Origin: Circinella umbellata
Taxonomy: Eukaryota > Mucoromycota > Mucoromycetes > Mucorales > Lichtheimiaceae
Assembly (NCBI GenBank): GCA_025093555.1
Contig: JAIWNF010000058.1
Coordinates: 124,001-188,000, forward strand
Direction of reading: 5' to 3'
DNA: 64,000 bases
Numbering within the stretch: position 1 is the stretch's first letter; every line of letters starts with the position of its first letter. The position numbers and the translations under genes are program-made. The notes beneath the pieces are model-generated. The model was not told the origin of the DNA, ran no database searches, and worked only from the letters and a program-made list of their open reading frames with translations. Positions 9,661-20,880 of the stretch are shown here, piece by piece.

Positions 9661-12425
9661 ATGTCACCGGATTACTTTATGACTACCAAGATGGAGAGGT
9701 GGAGGCTTGTGAATGCTTTAGTGGCATATGATGAATTTTACGAAAACAAGACTTTTTTAGAGCTATGTACCCAAATGATAGCAGATGTGAAGAACTATTC
9801 GGAAAAAAGAAATAACATGGGTAAAACTATTGAAACGATAACCAAACAAATTGAAGTAAGTTACCCTCTATTATATTTAATCTCTTTTACGAGTAATAAG
9901 ATTGTTAATAAGATTGTATTAGACCTTAAAAAAGTTAAAATGTTTGAATAACAAGTCTCAACAAGAAACAACCGAACCACTTTCCAAGCCCTTTAATAGT
10001 TTTTCCAGTAATGGTAGCATCAGAATTGGACGACAACAACAATTCAACACCAATTATGAAAGCATCAAAATTGGACGACAACAAATCAATATCAAAACAA
10101 ACCATGGTGCTGCAAGTTACTTTATTATTATTTTCAATTTGGCTTTTAGGCAGTATGATAATATTTCTTGTAATTCTAATTTTAGGGTAACAAACGAAAA
10201 CCGCAAGAATTGGCTGGTTCATCTAAAAAAAGGCAGAATACTCAAGAAGGTGATAATCATGGCAGTTTGTCAAACCAACCAATTGAAGATAGAAATAATA
10301 ACGATTCAGTAAGCTAAAATATGTAGTTTAATATATTGACATTATCAAATAAATAAATTTTACTAATTATAACGTGTAGAACGTGAATGATGAAGGCAAC
10401 AAAGAATCAAACAGTTGTAATGATCTGAACAATCAATTTCCTGCAGGAGAAGAAGATGATAACGGTGCCGTGGACCAAGGATCAGATAGTGTTGGTATCC
10501 AACCTGGTTTAGTAACTGAAGAAGATAACAATAACAAGGTTCACGATGGAAGTGAGGCTCGAAATGAAAGCACGTTGGAATTGGCTCGCTGGATTCGTTC
10601 GTTTATTTCAATGTCACAAGCTGAACGGCTTGAGCATTTGTACCGAAGCCAGTAAGTAACACCTTTTCTTCATATTTCAATAAAATCATTATTGCTGTTC
10701 CAACTGAACTAACTAAATGACAAAATAGTGGAAGTGATAATCATCTAGATCTTATGACAGCCAAGTGGTCGAAAAGAAAGCACGATATCATCAAAGAATA
10801 TTTGAAAGCTTTAAAATTCGAATACGCCGTGACGAATGAAGAAGCAGGTTGTCTTGCGAAATTACGATGTTGCAAGAACCGTGAGGACCTAGTATCATTG
10901 AAAACTGATCTCTTCAAGCATCGCGAAGTGTCAGCTGGTATTGAATTTATCAGAACAGCGATCCATCACATGTAAGAAATTATTATTATACAAGTGGATA
11001 AGGGAGGGAGAGAAGGTGAAAGAGTGGAGTAAATTTAGTCAGTATAACTAATCCTTTATTATAATTCTTTATTTAGTATTCTCTTTTGGAAAAACAACAA
11101 AAATGTATTGAATAACTTAGAAGACTGGTGGAGAATTTTTCTATATGGACCTGTATTTGATTCGGCGTTTTCCTCGGCTCAAGAATATAATATCATTCGG
11201 TAAGATTATGGTCTTTCTACACTTCACCTACACATATATTTTTTTGCGTATGTCTTAATGTTTACTACATTCCATTGCAAACTATATAGATCAGAATCAG
11301 AATCACAAGCCTACAAAGCTTACTGTATACTTTTCAAAGATGTATTACCCCCTGGAGAGAAACAAAAGATGGACAAGGTGGATATGATCGTGAGGACAGC
11401 AGATCACCAATTCGATATTTTCAGTGCGGAGGATAAACCATTGTCTGCTACCAGGAAGTCGGTACAAGATATGATTGCAAAAAATCAAGCAAGACGTGTC
11501 ATTACTTTGGATGTCATTGAAAAGCAACTCCCGCGACCTGAATTGATCTCATACTTCGAAAATTTCACGGCTATTTGGCATGGAAACCTGATGAGGCTGC
11601 ACTGTACACGAAAAATTAATGGACGTTTTTATCACTATGAGGCTGCCAGCACCCATGTCCCGTTATCACCCGAAAATTACGAAGGTATTGCTCGATTACT
11701 TCTGATTGTTCTCTCATTGAAGGTATAGGATATTCTATTTTTTCTTTTATTCTGTTCTAAAGGTGATGTATGAACAAAGAAATGTAACTCGATTATAGAG
11801 ACATGTAATATATAATCACAAGCTCTTGACGGTAATCGCGAATCAACAATCAAAAAATGCAATCGATGATGATAATAGATCACCACTTCCAACGGAGGAA
11901 CAAGACGATTCAGTCGAATACAACCAAGATTTTATCGAGAAGTTGAAGGAAGAACTGGACAAAGAAGCCGCCGACAAACGACAGAAACATACTACACAAT
12001 ACCAAGAGGCTGTGGAAGCATTGTCATTGGCTGATGAAGAAGGAACCGTCCTGACAACCAAATTATCTGAAATTTTCAACAACAGCAACATTGACGAACA
12101 GTTACAGAATAGCGATAAGTACGAACCATCATACAATATGTATGAAGATGAATCTTTTGTCTATGTTTACGTCGATCTTCCCGGTGTGGATATAAAGCAA
12201 ATCAAGATTACTGGGTCATCGTCAGGCATATTATCAATTAGTGGAACGCGAAAAAATATGAATGTTCCCGGTTCATGCTTACATCAAGGATCTTTTTCAG
12301 ATTTCCAAAGAAACATTATGATTGATCAAGATGTAGTCGACTTGAAGAAAACAGTTTACACAATTGACAGTGGGTTATTGATCCTAAAAGTTCCAAAAGA
12401 AGAATCGACATTCATTGTGTTATAA
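9661..12425 (+). CDS. PD-(D/E)XK-like region fused to an HSP20 domain (eight exons)
   Basis: Exons at 9661-9855, 9956-10111, 10186-10308, 10380-10651, 10729-10971, 11077-11199, 11290-11722 and 11799-12425 join in frame to 723 residues. Intron 2 would use a GC-AG border (gcaagt); the others are GT-AG. The N-terminal part is short and helical, then Asn/Gln/Glu-rich and low in complexity. Exons 5-7 form a globular region. In it SESESQAYKA precedes KVDMIVRT, and 17 residues after that Asp comes SAEDKP. This D...ExK spacing fits a PD-(D/E)XK nuclease core, which I infer. Exon 8 starts RHVIYNHKLL and ends in an alpha-crystallin domain: YNMYEDESFVYVYVDLPGVD, then ILSISGTRKN and GLLILKVPK. The HSP20 call is firm and the nuclease call tentative. 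The combination is not one I recognise. Confidence 0.7.
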
Positions 12426-12781
12426 AGAAACTATATCCTTTTCATTGCTCACCCCATTTCATTAGTACCAATAGTATTACTAATCAAAACTAAAATTCAA
12501 ACCTGTACATAATCTTCCAATCAAAATTTTATATACCTTCTCTCTACCTTTCAAATAAAAAAAAGTACAGGGATTTATTTCCATGGGAAAGCAGGATTTA
12601 TGTTTTAGCTAGAAAGCGCCTTTTTCAACTCATTCAAAGCACATATGACTTCTTTTTCTATGTGGTTATTTACACGGTACTCAGTTAGAGAAACGCAGGA
12701 TAGAAAAACCTTTTAACGTACAAAAATAGCTCCCTCTTCCTACTTTAGCCAACAATTATACCATCCTATGTGTGGAATTTG
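12426..12781 (+). other. 3' flank of the HSP20-fusion gene
   Basis: A/T-rich sequence that probably holds the 3' UTR. No gene is visible. Confidence 0.5.
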
Positions 12782-12944
12782 GTTATTTTAACAACAACTA
12801 GCAACCCTTCCTCGCTTCGCTCGGATAAATGAGCCCCTTCGCTTCGCTTCGGGTCATTTAGCGGTTTGCGTCGCAAAGGGGGTTCCCCCCTTTGACCCCC
12901 AACGGCGCTTCGCGCCTGGTAGCAACGATATTCAAGGCTGTATA
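12782..12944. repeat. GC-rich multi-hairpin element, copy 1
   Basis: A sharp GC-rich island in AT-rich DNA. It contains the palindromic runs cttcgcttcgcttcgggtc, a near-palindrome tttgcgtcgcaaa, a stem aaaggggg/cccccttt with a short loop, and ggcgc-ttc-gcgcc. The edges shared with copy 2 are gttatttta on the left and caaggctgtata on the right. It has no coding potential that I trust. It looks like a small mobile palindromic element of the GC-cluster or double-hairpin kind. Confidence 0.75.
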
Positions 12945-13630
12945 ATACTTTTTGAGAAAAAAATATATAATAGATGCCAGTGTAAAAAATCACAAATAAT
13001 AATAATAATAATGTAGTGAATCAATCAAATCATCTATGAGAATATATTATACATGTATAGTATGGCATTTAGAAGAAAGTCAATTGATGCTTTTGTTCTA
13101 AACTGTTTCGAACTGCTCATTAAACTTTCTGTAGTGTGTGAAGAAACACACATATAACCCCGATATCGATGCATTATTTGTACTTGTTTGTCAACACCTG
13201 TAAGCCATCTGGAGCAAAAAAAAACGCGATACATGCTAAAGACTATATTATTCTATTGATATATATATATTGAAAGAAAATGTACATTAGAGAAAAGAAA
13301 AAAATTGGAGATATGACAGTTCGAACAAACAGAAACACAATTGTATGATAGTAAAAGTTTAGACAAAGTTAAACTGATGCTATTTGATTTCATTATGATA
13401 GTCAATCGTTGATACAAATTCGATAAGAAATGCAAAAAATACAATAGATATCGATAGGGTTTAAAGAAGTTAAAAGACGACCATTTTGCACCTTATTGTG
13501 ATATTGTGACATTGTGATTTTTTATTTTACAGCACACGCTATTTATTATTACACCTCATAAAATGTTAACTCAGTCATATTTCCTTTTTTGTGTAGTAGT
13601 AAGTTTTACTAATAAAATTTCCTTTTATGT

Positions 13631-13776
13631 GTTATTTTAATAATATAGACTAGCGTTTGCCTGCCTCGCTTCGCTTCGGGTCATTCAACGGAAAACACGT
13701 CGCAAGGGGGTAAAACCCCCTTGACCCCCCAAAAAGGCGCTTCGCGCCTGGTAGCGACGATGCCCAAGGCTGTATA
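13631..13776. repeat. GC-rich multi-hairpin element, copy 2
   Basis: Same orientation and architecture as the copy 850 bases upstream: cgcttcgcttcgggtcatt, then gtcgcaaggggg-taaaa-cccccttgac, then ggcgc-ttc-gcgcc and ctggtagcgacgat. The stems are kept while the loop of the G/C stem changes (tt in copy 1, taaaa here). Copy 2 lacks the first hairpin-like segment near the left edge. Confidence 0.75.
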
Positions 13777-16060
13777 GTTGTTTTGTGGATCCAGTCAAAT
13801 AAAAGAAATAAGTGTGATAGTATAGCAATAAGATGTCTTTACAGTTGAATAATGTCATTTTATTAAACGAAAAGCAAAAAAATTAAATAATATTAATGCT
13901 ATGACTGTATAATTTACTACTGTGGTAATAATATGGTGAGAATTACGTACTTTAGTTTTGTAATAATTACTGTCTTTGATAGATAAAAAAAAAATTAAAA
14001 GGGAGTGGGTTATTATTTATCGATCAGAGAGTATAATATTATTCACTGACACATTAACAGGTTGTTCAAGAAATTTCTGGAATTTAATAAAAAAGGAACA
14101 AAATATATAAAAGTTAATAAAAGTAGGGTTGATCTTATCGAATTTGTACAAAAGCACGTAAGGGTTATGGTTGAAAGAAACATTAATAGTTTAAGATAAA
14201 TGGATTCAATGTGTAAAAATTCATTATGAAAATGAAGGAGAAGGTGGAAGAGAAGAAAGGGAGAATATTTCATGATAGCCGACATTCTTTGTAATAAGGC
14301 GATAAGCTTGCCTATTCTAATTAGCGATTATAAACAAATCTCTGTAATCTGTAACGCGTCAAAAGGCAATGTATAGCTGATCATGCGAAAACATCTGATC
14401 AGGAAGATATACATAAACATGTGTTAATGGTTAACCTTGCAATTAGTTTATACTAACAAAAAGCAAGTTTAAGTGGAAATTATTCTCGAGAAACTTCACG
14501 CGGTAACCCAGAAGATTGCGAAGAGCTGATAAGCTTAATTCGTGGTAGATGGACACGATTTCCAGTATAAATTCCACCTGTCTCGGCTAGTATGAAGTGT
14601 GAATCCAGTTTCTTGAAAATTAATTTTGTTTTGTTACAAAGACCTTCTGCAGGATTCAAGAATAACAGGCTAGTTAAATTTTGGTTAAAAACAATGGGGT
14701 GGAAATTCTATCAAATTTAAACAAAATATAAAAGAAAAACGGCTGTGCTGAATAAATAACCTGTAATAATTATTTAATATAACAGAGACGTAGCAAATTA
14801 ACTTGTAAATATTTCCATTAATTACGGAAGCTGTTTTTTCTTTTTAGCAGATATGTGTGTTAGCTACGTAAAATAGACATTGTGGTTAAAAACTCGGCAG
14901 AAATTTGATTGGTATATCCTTGTATCTGCACTCAAATATTCACGACATTTAACCTGGAAATAAGTCATTGGCGGCACCATTTAAAAAAACGACCATAGCA
15001 ATTTTTGCTTAAAGTATTGTTCTTCGGCAAAATATTGCAGATTAACTGTTATATTGCTATTCCTTTAAATTTGAGTTTATGTTTTATCCTCTCATATAGC
15101 AATGTTGCCGATCAAGAACAAAATATAGTCCGAAGCTACGGAGTGAAACTTATTACGGATCCGATGTCCAATGATGATATAGAATATCATAGTTGTGGAA
15201 AAGACCTTTTACTATGATAAAAAAACTACAAATATGGATGTGGAGAGACACATATAATAGATTTTTGCAAAAAAATAAAAACATAATCAAAGACAAACAT
15301 TGCCTTTCGATTGATGGTAAAATCATTACAATTTCCATAGTAGCAATAGGTCGAAACAAAAACCCTTTCCGCAGACAACTTTTTTATATTAATTTCCAGC
15401 AATCAATGTTTTTATATCGGAATAGCTAACAATTATCTTTAAAATACAGTGAGCAAATGAAAAGCAAAAAAATAGGAATTCAAAGGCAGACTATCTTACA
15501 AAAAAGGAAATTTTAACGTCAACTATCTTAATATACTAGTTTTTGGATTTTTGGATTTGGATAATTATAATAAATATAAAACAATAATAAAACGGACAAG
15601 TAAATCCATTGAGACTCGGTTATATAGTTTAATAATAAATGGAGATTTTGAGTCAAGTTATCTTTTTACAATGGTATTTACAACTACGCATTTATACTTT
15701 TTCTATTCAATGGATAAAATGGGCTTAGTTGATTATTCTATGATGAGGATGATGAACAATAGAGTCGGGTACTTTGGATTGGTAATTATTCTGAGGAATA
15801 TTATTATTATGATTATCTATATGAGATATATTGGGCTTGGCCTTGATACTCTCTTATTCTTTTATTTTAGTTTGATGGCGCGTAAGGCATCGTTATATGA
15901 ATAGATCAATTTTTTTTAAAAATGGAAGCCTGTGAATTACAGTATTTGGTTATGATTTTAGGCTTTGTCTTTGGTGTAATCTGGGATAAAAGAGATATTA
16001 CTGTTATAATACAACACTATGGATGTTACCATGGTAACTGGATTTTTAGAAATTAATATA
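13777..16060. other. Gene-poor AT-rich stretch
   Basis: I see no supportable gene. Short open frames at 15005-15429 (one reads KKLQIWMWRDTYNRFLQKN) and 15551-15904 (MDLDNYNKYKTIIKRTSKS) have no recognisable domain and AT-driven composition. They could be decayed genes or chance. Confidence 0.4.
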
Positions 16061-16068
16061 AATTCATA

Positions 16069-16311
16069 TCAAGAAAAGTTAGTCCAATTACTATAGTTTT
16101 CCTTGTGCTTAAAACGTGAAGAGAATATCCACCTTGAATAGAATGAAATGTTCGCTCTTGATGTAGCATGGTAATAAAAAACTTTCTCTGCCAAATGTTG
16201 ATTACTTCCTAATATCCTTGCCACCATCCATTCTATATATTTCATATAAAAATATTTTGTGAGACTTCTTTTTTGTTCCCTGATTAGCTTATATAACGTT
16301 TTAATAAACAC
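16069..16311 (-). other. Unrecognised open frame, possible gene relic
   Basis: An 80-codon minus-strand frame (KYFYMKYIEWMVARILGS ... AEKVFYYHATSRANISFYS) that continues open upstream of its ATG into VLRKGD near 16330 before a stop. The residue mix looks more protein-like than its neighbours, but I recognise no family. It borders the tandem array and may be the remains of an older gene. Confidence 0.25.
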
Positions 16312-16377
16312 ATCACCTTTTCGTAAAACAGCCTACCAGACGAGTAGCGGGTGCACGCCATTGATTATGAAAGGTTT

Positions 16378-17577
16378 CCATACCCAAAAGAAGTCGGAAG
16401 GACAGCCAAGGAACTCCCCAGGCTCCAAAAGGAGGGAGGGGCTTGCTGATCTACTGACACTACCAAGGGCATTAGGACTCGGAGTTTCTCTAGTAGCCGG
16501 ACGGACAGCCAAGGAACTCCCCAGGCTCTATGAGGAGGGAGGGGCTTACTGATCTACTGACACTACTAGACAACCCATATTTCCAGTAGCCGGACGGACA
16601 GCCAAGAAACTCCCCAGGCTCCATAAGGAGGGAGGGGCTTACTGATCTACTGTCACTACCGAAGGTCAAATAAAAGAAGCAACAATCATAAACAAAGTCT
16701 GCAGACCGATACTCTAGTAGGCCGTCTCGTTGTACCATTTTCAACTGGAACAAAAGGTGCTATATAAATATATTAGAAAAAAGAACAAAGAATACTTCGC
16801 TCAGTTGATTCTATTCGTCACAAGAAAAAGAACATTACCATTTCACAAAAACAATGTGGCAACAATGTGGCATGAGTTACATACCAAAAGTAGCCGGACG
16901 AACAGTCAAGGAACTCCCCAGGCTCCATAAGGAGGGAGGGGCTTACTGATCTACTGACACTACCGAAGATCAAATAAAGGAAGCAACAATCATAAACAAA
17001 GTCTGCAGACCGATACTCTAGTAGGCCGTCTCGTTGTACCATTTTCAACTGGAACAAAAGGTGCTATATAAATATATTAGAAAAAAGAACAAAGAAATAC
17101 TTCGCTCAGTTGATTCTATTCGTCACAAGAAAAAGAACATTACCATTTCACAAAAACAATGTGGCAACAATGTGGCATGAGTTACATACCAAAAGTAGCC
17201 GGACGAACAGTCAAGGAACTCCCCAGGCTCCAAAAGGAGGAAGGGGCTTACTGATCTACTGACACTACCGAAGATCAAATAAAGGAAGCAACAATCATAA
17301 ACAAAGTCTGCAGACCGATACTCTAGTAGGCCGTCTCGTTGTACCATTTTCAACTGGAACAAAAGGTGCTATATAAATATATTAGAAAAAAGAACAAAGA
17401 AATACTTCGCTCAGTTGATTCTATTCGTCACAAGAAAAAGAACATTACCATTTCACAAAAACAATGTGGCAACAATGTGGCATGAGTTACATACCAAAAG
17501 TAGCCGGACGAACAGTCAAGGAACTCCCCAGGCTCCAAAAGGAGGAAGGGGCTTGCTGATCTACTGACACTACCGAA
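16378..17577 (+). repeat. Tandem array with a 305-bp unit
   Basis: The sequence agtagccggacgaacagtca recurs with its G at 16890, 17195 and 17500, giving an exact period of 305. Shorter, diverged units precede it: the 70-base core (cggacagccaaggaactccc ... gatctactgacacta) occurs at about 16400, 16500 and 16597, spaced about 100 bases. Six cores are present in all. Each long unit holds a TATA-like gctatataaatatatt and an antisense open frame starting MFQLKMVQRDGLLEYRSAD. The core's aggctcc...ggaggga can fold. It could be a young satellite or part of a larger mobile element. Confidence 0.85.
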
Positions 17578-18356
17578 GAACGAAATAAGGAATTGCAACA
17601 GTAATATTCACACCAATATAGGCCATCGACATGGTATGACTAGTAGTAATAGATGCTAAACTGAAAAATAAATTAATATATTAAAAAACAAGTATTTGCT
17701 TGGTTGATTTTATAACACGGACAATACCAATGCGGAAGATTTCATAACCAAAAGTTGACGGTCTCTCAACCACGAAAGTCGATGATGCAGCTTTATGTTT
17801 TATTCCTCCTTTTACTTGGCCGATGAGAATTTTTGGCGTTGTAAGACCGATCGCAACGAATAATGACGTCAACAAATTCGGCTCTGCTGTGGTGTGTGCG
17901 GCAAACCTGGCAAATAAAATAAAAGTTAAAGTGTTGAGTTTACATTTGGATTTCCTTTTTCAAGTAATTCCGAGGATGATTATCATCCGTGCACATCACG
18001 TATAATTGTAGTTGCTAAGGGAAACATCTGCACCAAACATCTTTTTCAGTTTGTAAGTAGGAATCGCTCGTTTGAATGTGTTGTGATATGTTTGTTCACA
18101 ATGAAATAATGTTTTTTTCTTGTACTACAAATAATCTCTTGGCGTCAAAATAAAGATATCTATTTCTCATATGAGAGGAGTGCAACTTCTCTTCCTTTAT
18201 TTTTTTTTTATATTATCGATTATGTATACGCTTTTGTTATTGATTAGTTTTATCGTGAATGAGATACAAAATTTATATTATTATTCTATGAAATAATAAT
18301 AAAACCTTATTTTTTATACTATTTTATGTTATAGCTAATGGATTTCGATTTATTAA
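17578..18356. other. Spacer between the tandem array and transposon copy 2
   Basis: The first bases still resemble the array. A minus-strand frame of 64 codons (17875-17681, VGIGLTTPK-like start) has no known domain. I see nothing else to support. Confidence 0.35.
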
Positions 18357-18399
18357 TTGAAACACTTGACACTGAAGATAATATTAAGTGCATTTGATC

Positions 18400-18825
18400 A
18401 ATATTTTCGAGAAATCCAAATAAAGCTATCGGAAGAAGTGAAGCAATCAAACCACGACCCGAAAATACCAAAGTGTTATAGCAATATATCAGTCCTAGGT
18501 TGTCAAGCTTGGATCAAGCATCCCCTGACGTTTTGGGACCATTGTCTGGCAGGTGAAAAAGGATTTTATAAAAATATGATAAAAATATATTTGTTATACA
18601 CAGTTATCTCTTTAAATATTAATAAATCTAATAAAAAATACATGTTATTATAATTCATTTCGATCATATTCAATTCTATATATTATCTTGCAGCCCATAT
18701 TGGTCCGGCGCAGCTCATATTAAAACTGTATAGCTCATTTTCATTAGCTGACTAAATTTTGGCCCATTTTCGACATTTGGCTCATTTTCATTTCTGTGGC
18801 AAAATTTAAGTTCCTACGCTGTATG
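18400..18825 (+). pseudogene. Tc1/mariner-type transposon remnant, copy 2 (3' end only)
   Basis: The open part ends CQAWIKHPLTFWDHCLAGEK, the same transposase C-terminus as in the copy at 8820. The following 270 bases (ttgttatac, aatctaataaaaaatacatg, cagctcat, attagctgactaaattttgg) match copy 1 at high identity and end gttcctacgctgta. The catalytic core is absent, so this is a 5'-truncated relic. An extra 30 bases (cccattttcgacatttggct) is present only here. Confidence 0.7.
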
Positions 18826-20880
18826 TAAGTACATTAACATTTTATTAAATGCTATATGTTACACCATAATACATTGTATAACCTTTCACCTCATCAAAAG
18901 AATTTTTTGTTTCTATTCCCGTCTTCTTTTATTTCTTTTTGTGCTCCATTTATAGCCATCTAATATAACTTCCCATCGTCTCCTCTTTTTTTTTGCTTTT
19001 AGTGTTCATGTACCGACAGAATTGGTTATATAATTCAGACACATACTGTAGCCAATTAAGGTTCCTATTCACTCTCATTAAAAATACTTAGTATACTTGC
19101 GCGTATTAATATTAAATGGATCGCTGAATACTGTAATTCATTGTTTATAAAAAACATTTGAAAAGAAACTTCCAAGTTTGACAATTACTTCCCATCTTGG
19201 CAATAAAACCAACATTGTGATTATCTGTAAATGTATACTTATAAGGTGTCAAGCAAACTACAATTTTTTTGTGGAAAATGCTGATCACTTTCATTTAAAT
19301 GATTTAAGTAGAAATCAATGTCGTAAGCCAATGGAAATTAATGTTACTTAGCAGCAAAATTAATGTCACATGTTTCAAAACTGAAGTCGCAGTGTTTAGA
19401 AGTCAAAATGTCGCATTATTTTACATCTGTCACCATTATTCAGTCACCCACACTAAATGATCTGCTGCTTATTTTTGTTACTATGCCCATAGAATAGGAT
19501 TTTCTTTATTTATAACAATGAAAGCATTATCATTCAATAGACTACTAATGATAGTAATATTCAACAACATTCATTAGGCTTTTTAATAATTGCGCATATG
19601 CGTGTCGTGGGGGACAGACTAGTTGCTATAATGGATGACGATTGTAGTAGCAGGATAATTAAACAATTTATTTAAATATCAGTAATTTCAAAACTATTAT
19701 GTAGCTCTACAAATGTATCAACGTTGTTTTGTGTGGTAAGTCCACTGATTTTTAAACACTTCTTGGGAAAATGATATTCAAAAGTTGCATCATTGCGGTA
19801 ATCTTAGTATCAGAGTTCACATTGAAGTATGTGCAGTTGTTTAGTTTTTATATACAAGTGTTTTGGTTTTACATAACCGCTTGTTACCTCTGATTTCCTC
19901 AGATATTGGGCAATAAAAAGCAAGAGTTGTTACTAGAAAAACTAGCTAAACGTTTATTGCTATCTATCATTAAAAGCTATGGCAAAATATATCTTTTGAA
20001 AAGATGAAATTGTCGATCTCTACGCATCAAGTACACTTGTGTATAGTAAGATAGAAAATGAAAAGGTCAGAGAAAACTCCATCAAATTGTTTCAGAAGCA
20101 ATCTTTCTAGGTTCTTCTATTTTTTTTGTCATCCATGTGCTCCAGAAACAACGAGAGAAGTAATGTGTTATTCACACATTATGCAGAGTAGTCGGAGTCA
20201 TCATGTTACTTAATTGTAATTATATACGATAATAATAAAATGGTATATATCAGAAATAAATGAATTTATAATTTAAAACTGAAGTACCATTGTAACTAAA
20301 GTTACTTTCCATATACGTAATACAGTAATATAATTGCCAGTGGAAAAAAAAGGTACACAGTGGAAATCTTCTAGTGGTTGTCATCGCCTTGTTCTGTTGA
20401 GTTACCGTAGATAATAAAAAGATCTATGTTCTGAATCTTAAATGATAATTATTTTCGCCAAACAATCTTTTTATAGTTTATAAAGAAGATAGTTATCAAG
20501 TCGAACCATTCATCTTTTGAAAAATAATAATAAGTTTCAGAGCTTATTGTAATGTGAATAATAGTAGATAAAATTAATTGTGTAGATTGCGGTATCGTTA
20601 AATTATATTCGTAGACCCACATGCGTACAAAACATAGGTAATCAAAAGGATAAAAAACGGTCACTAATGTATGAACCTTATGAGAGATGCATAAAAAATA
20701 CCTCTACCGCAAACGACGTTTTTGTATATAAGAAACTAAATGTCCAAAAATACACTTCATACCAATTGATTAGTTAAAAAATATACATTTTTGTACTTGC
20801 TTCTTTATTACGGATTTTTATTGCAACTAGTTTTAATAAGTACTACTAATATACATAAAGGGATAACTACAAAACGTTAT
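18826..20880. other. Gene-poor AT-rich stretch
   Basis: No gene, RNA or repeat that I can support was found here. The right end is the 3' flank of the minus-strand sulfatase gene. Confidence 0.4.

Noticed and set aside
12782..12944. tRNA or SINE origin for the GC-rich island
   Set aside because: No cloverleaf and no Pol III box B-like motif could be found on either strand.
15551..15904. Open frame of 117 codons as a gene
   Set aside because: Its composition follows the AT-rich background, with no family, no splice context and no neighbouring exons.
16378..17577. CRISPR-like array
   Set aside because: Units are 305 bases with no short-repeat/unique-spacer pattern, and the genome is eukaryotic.
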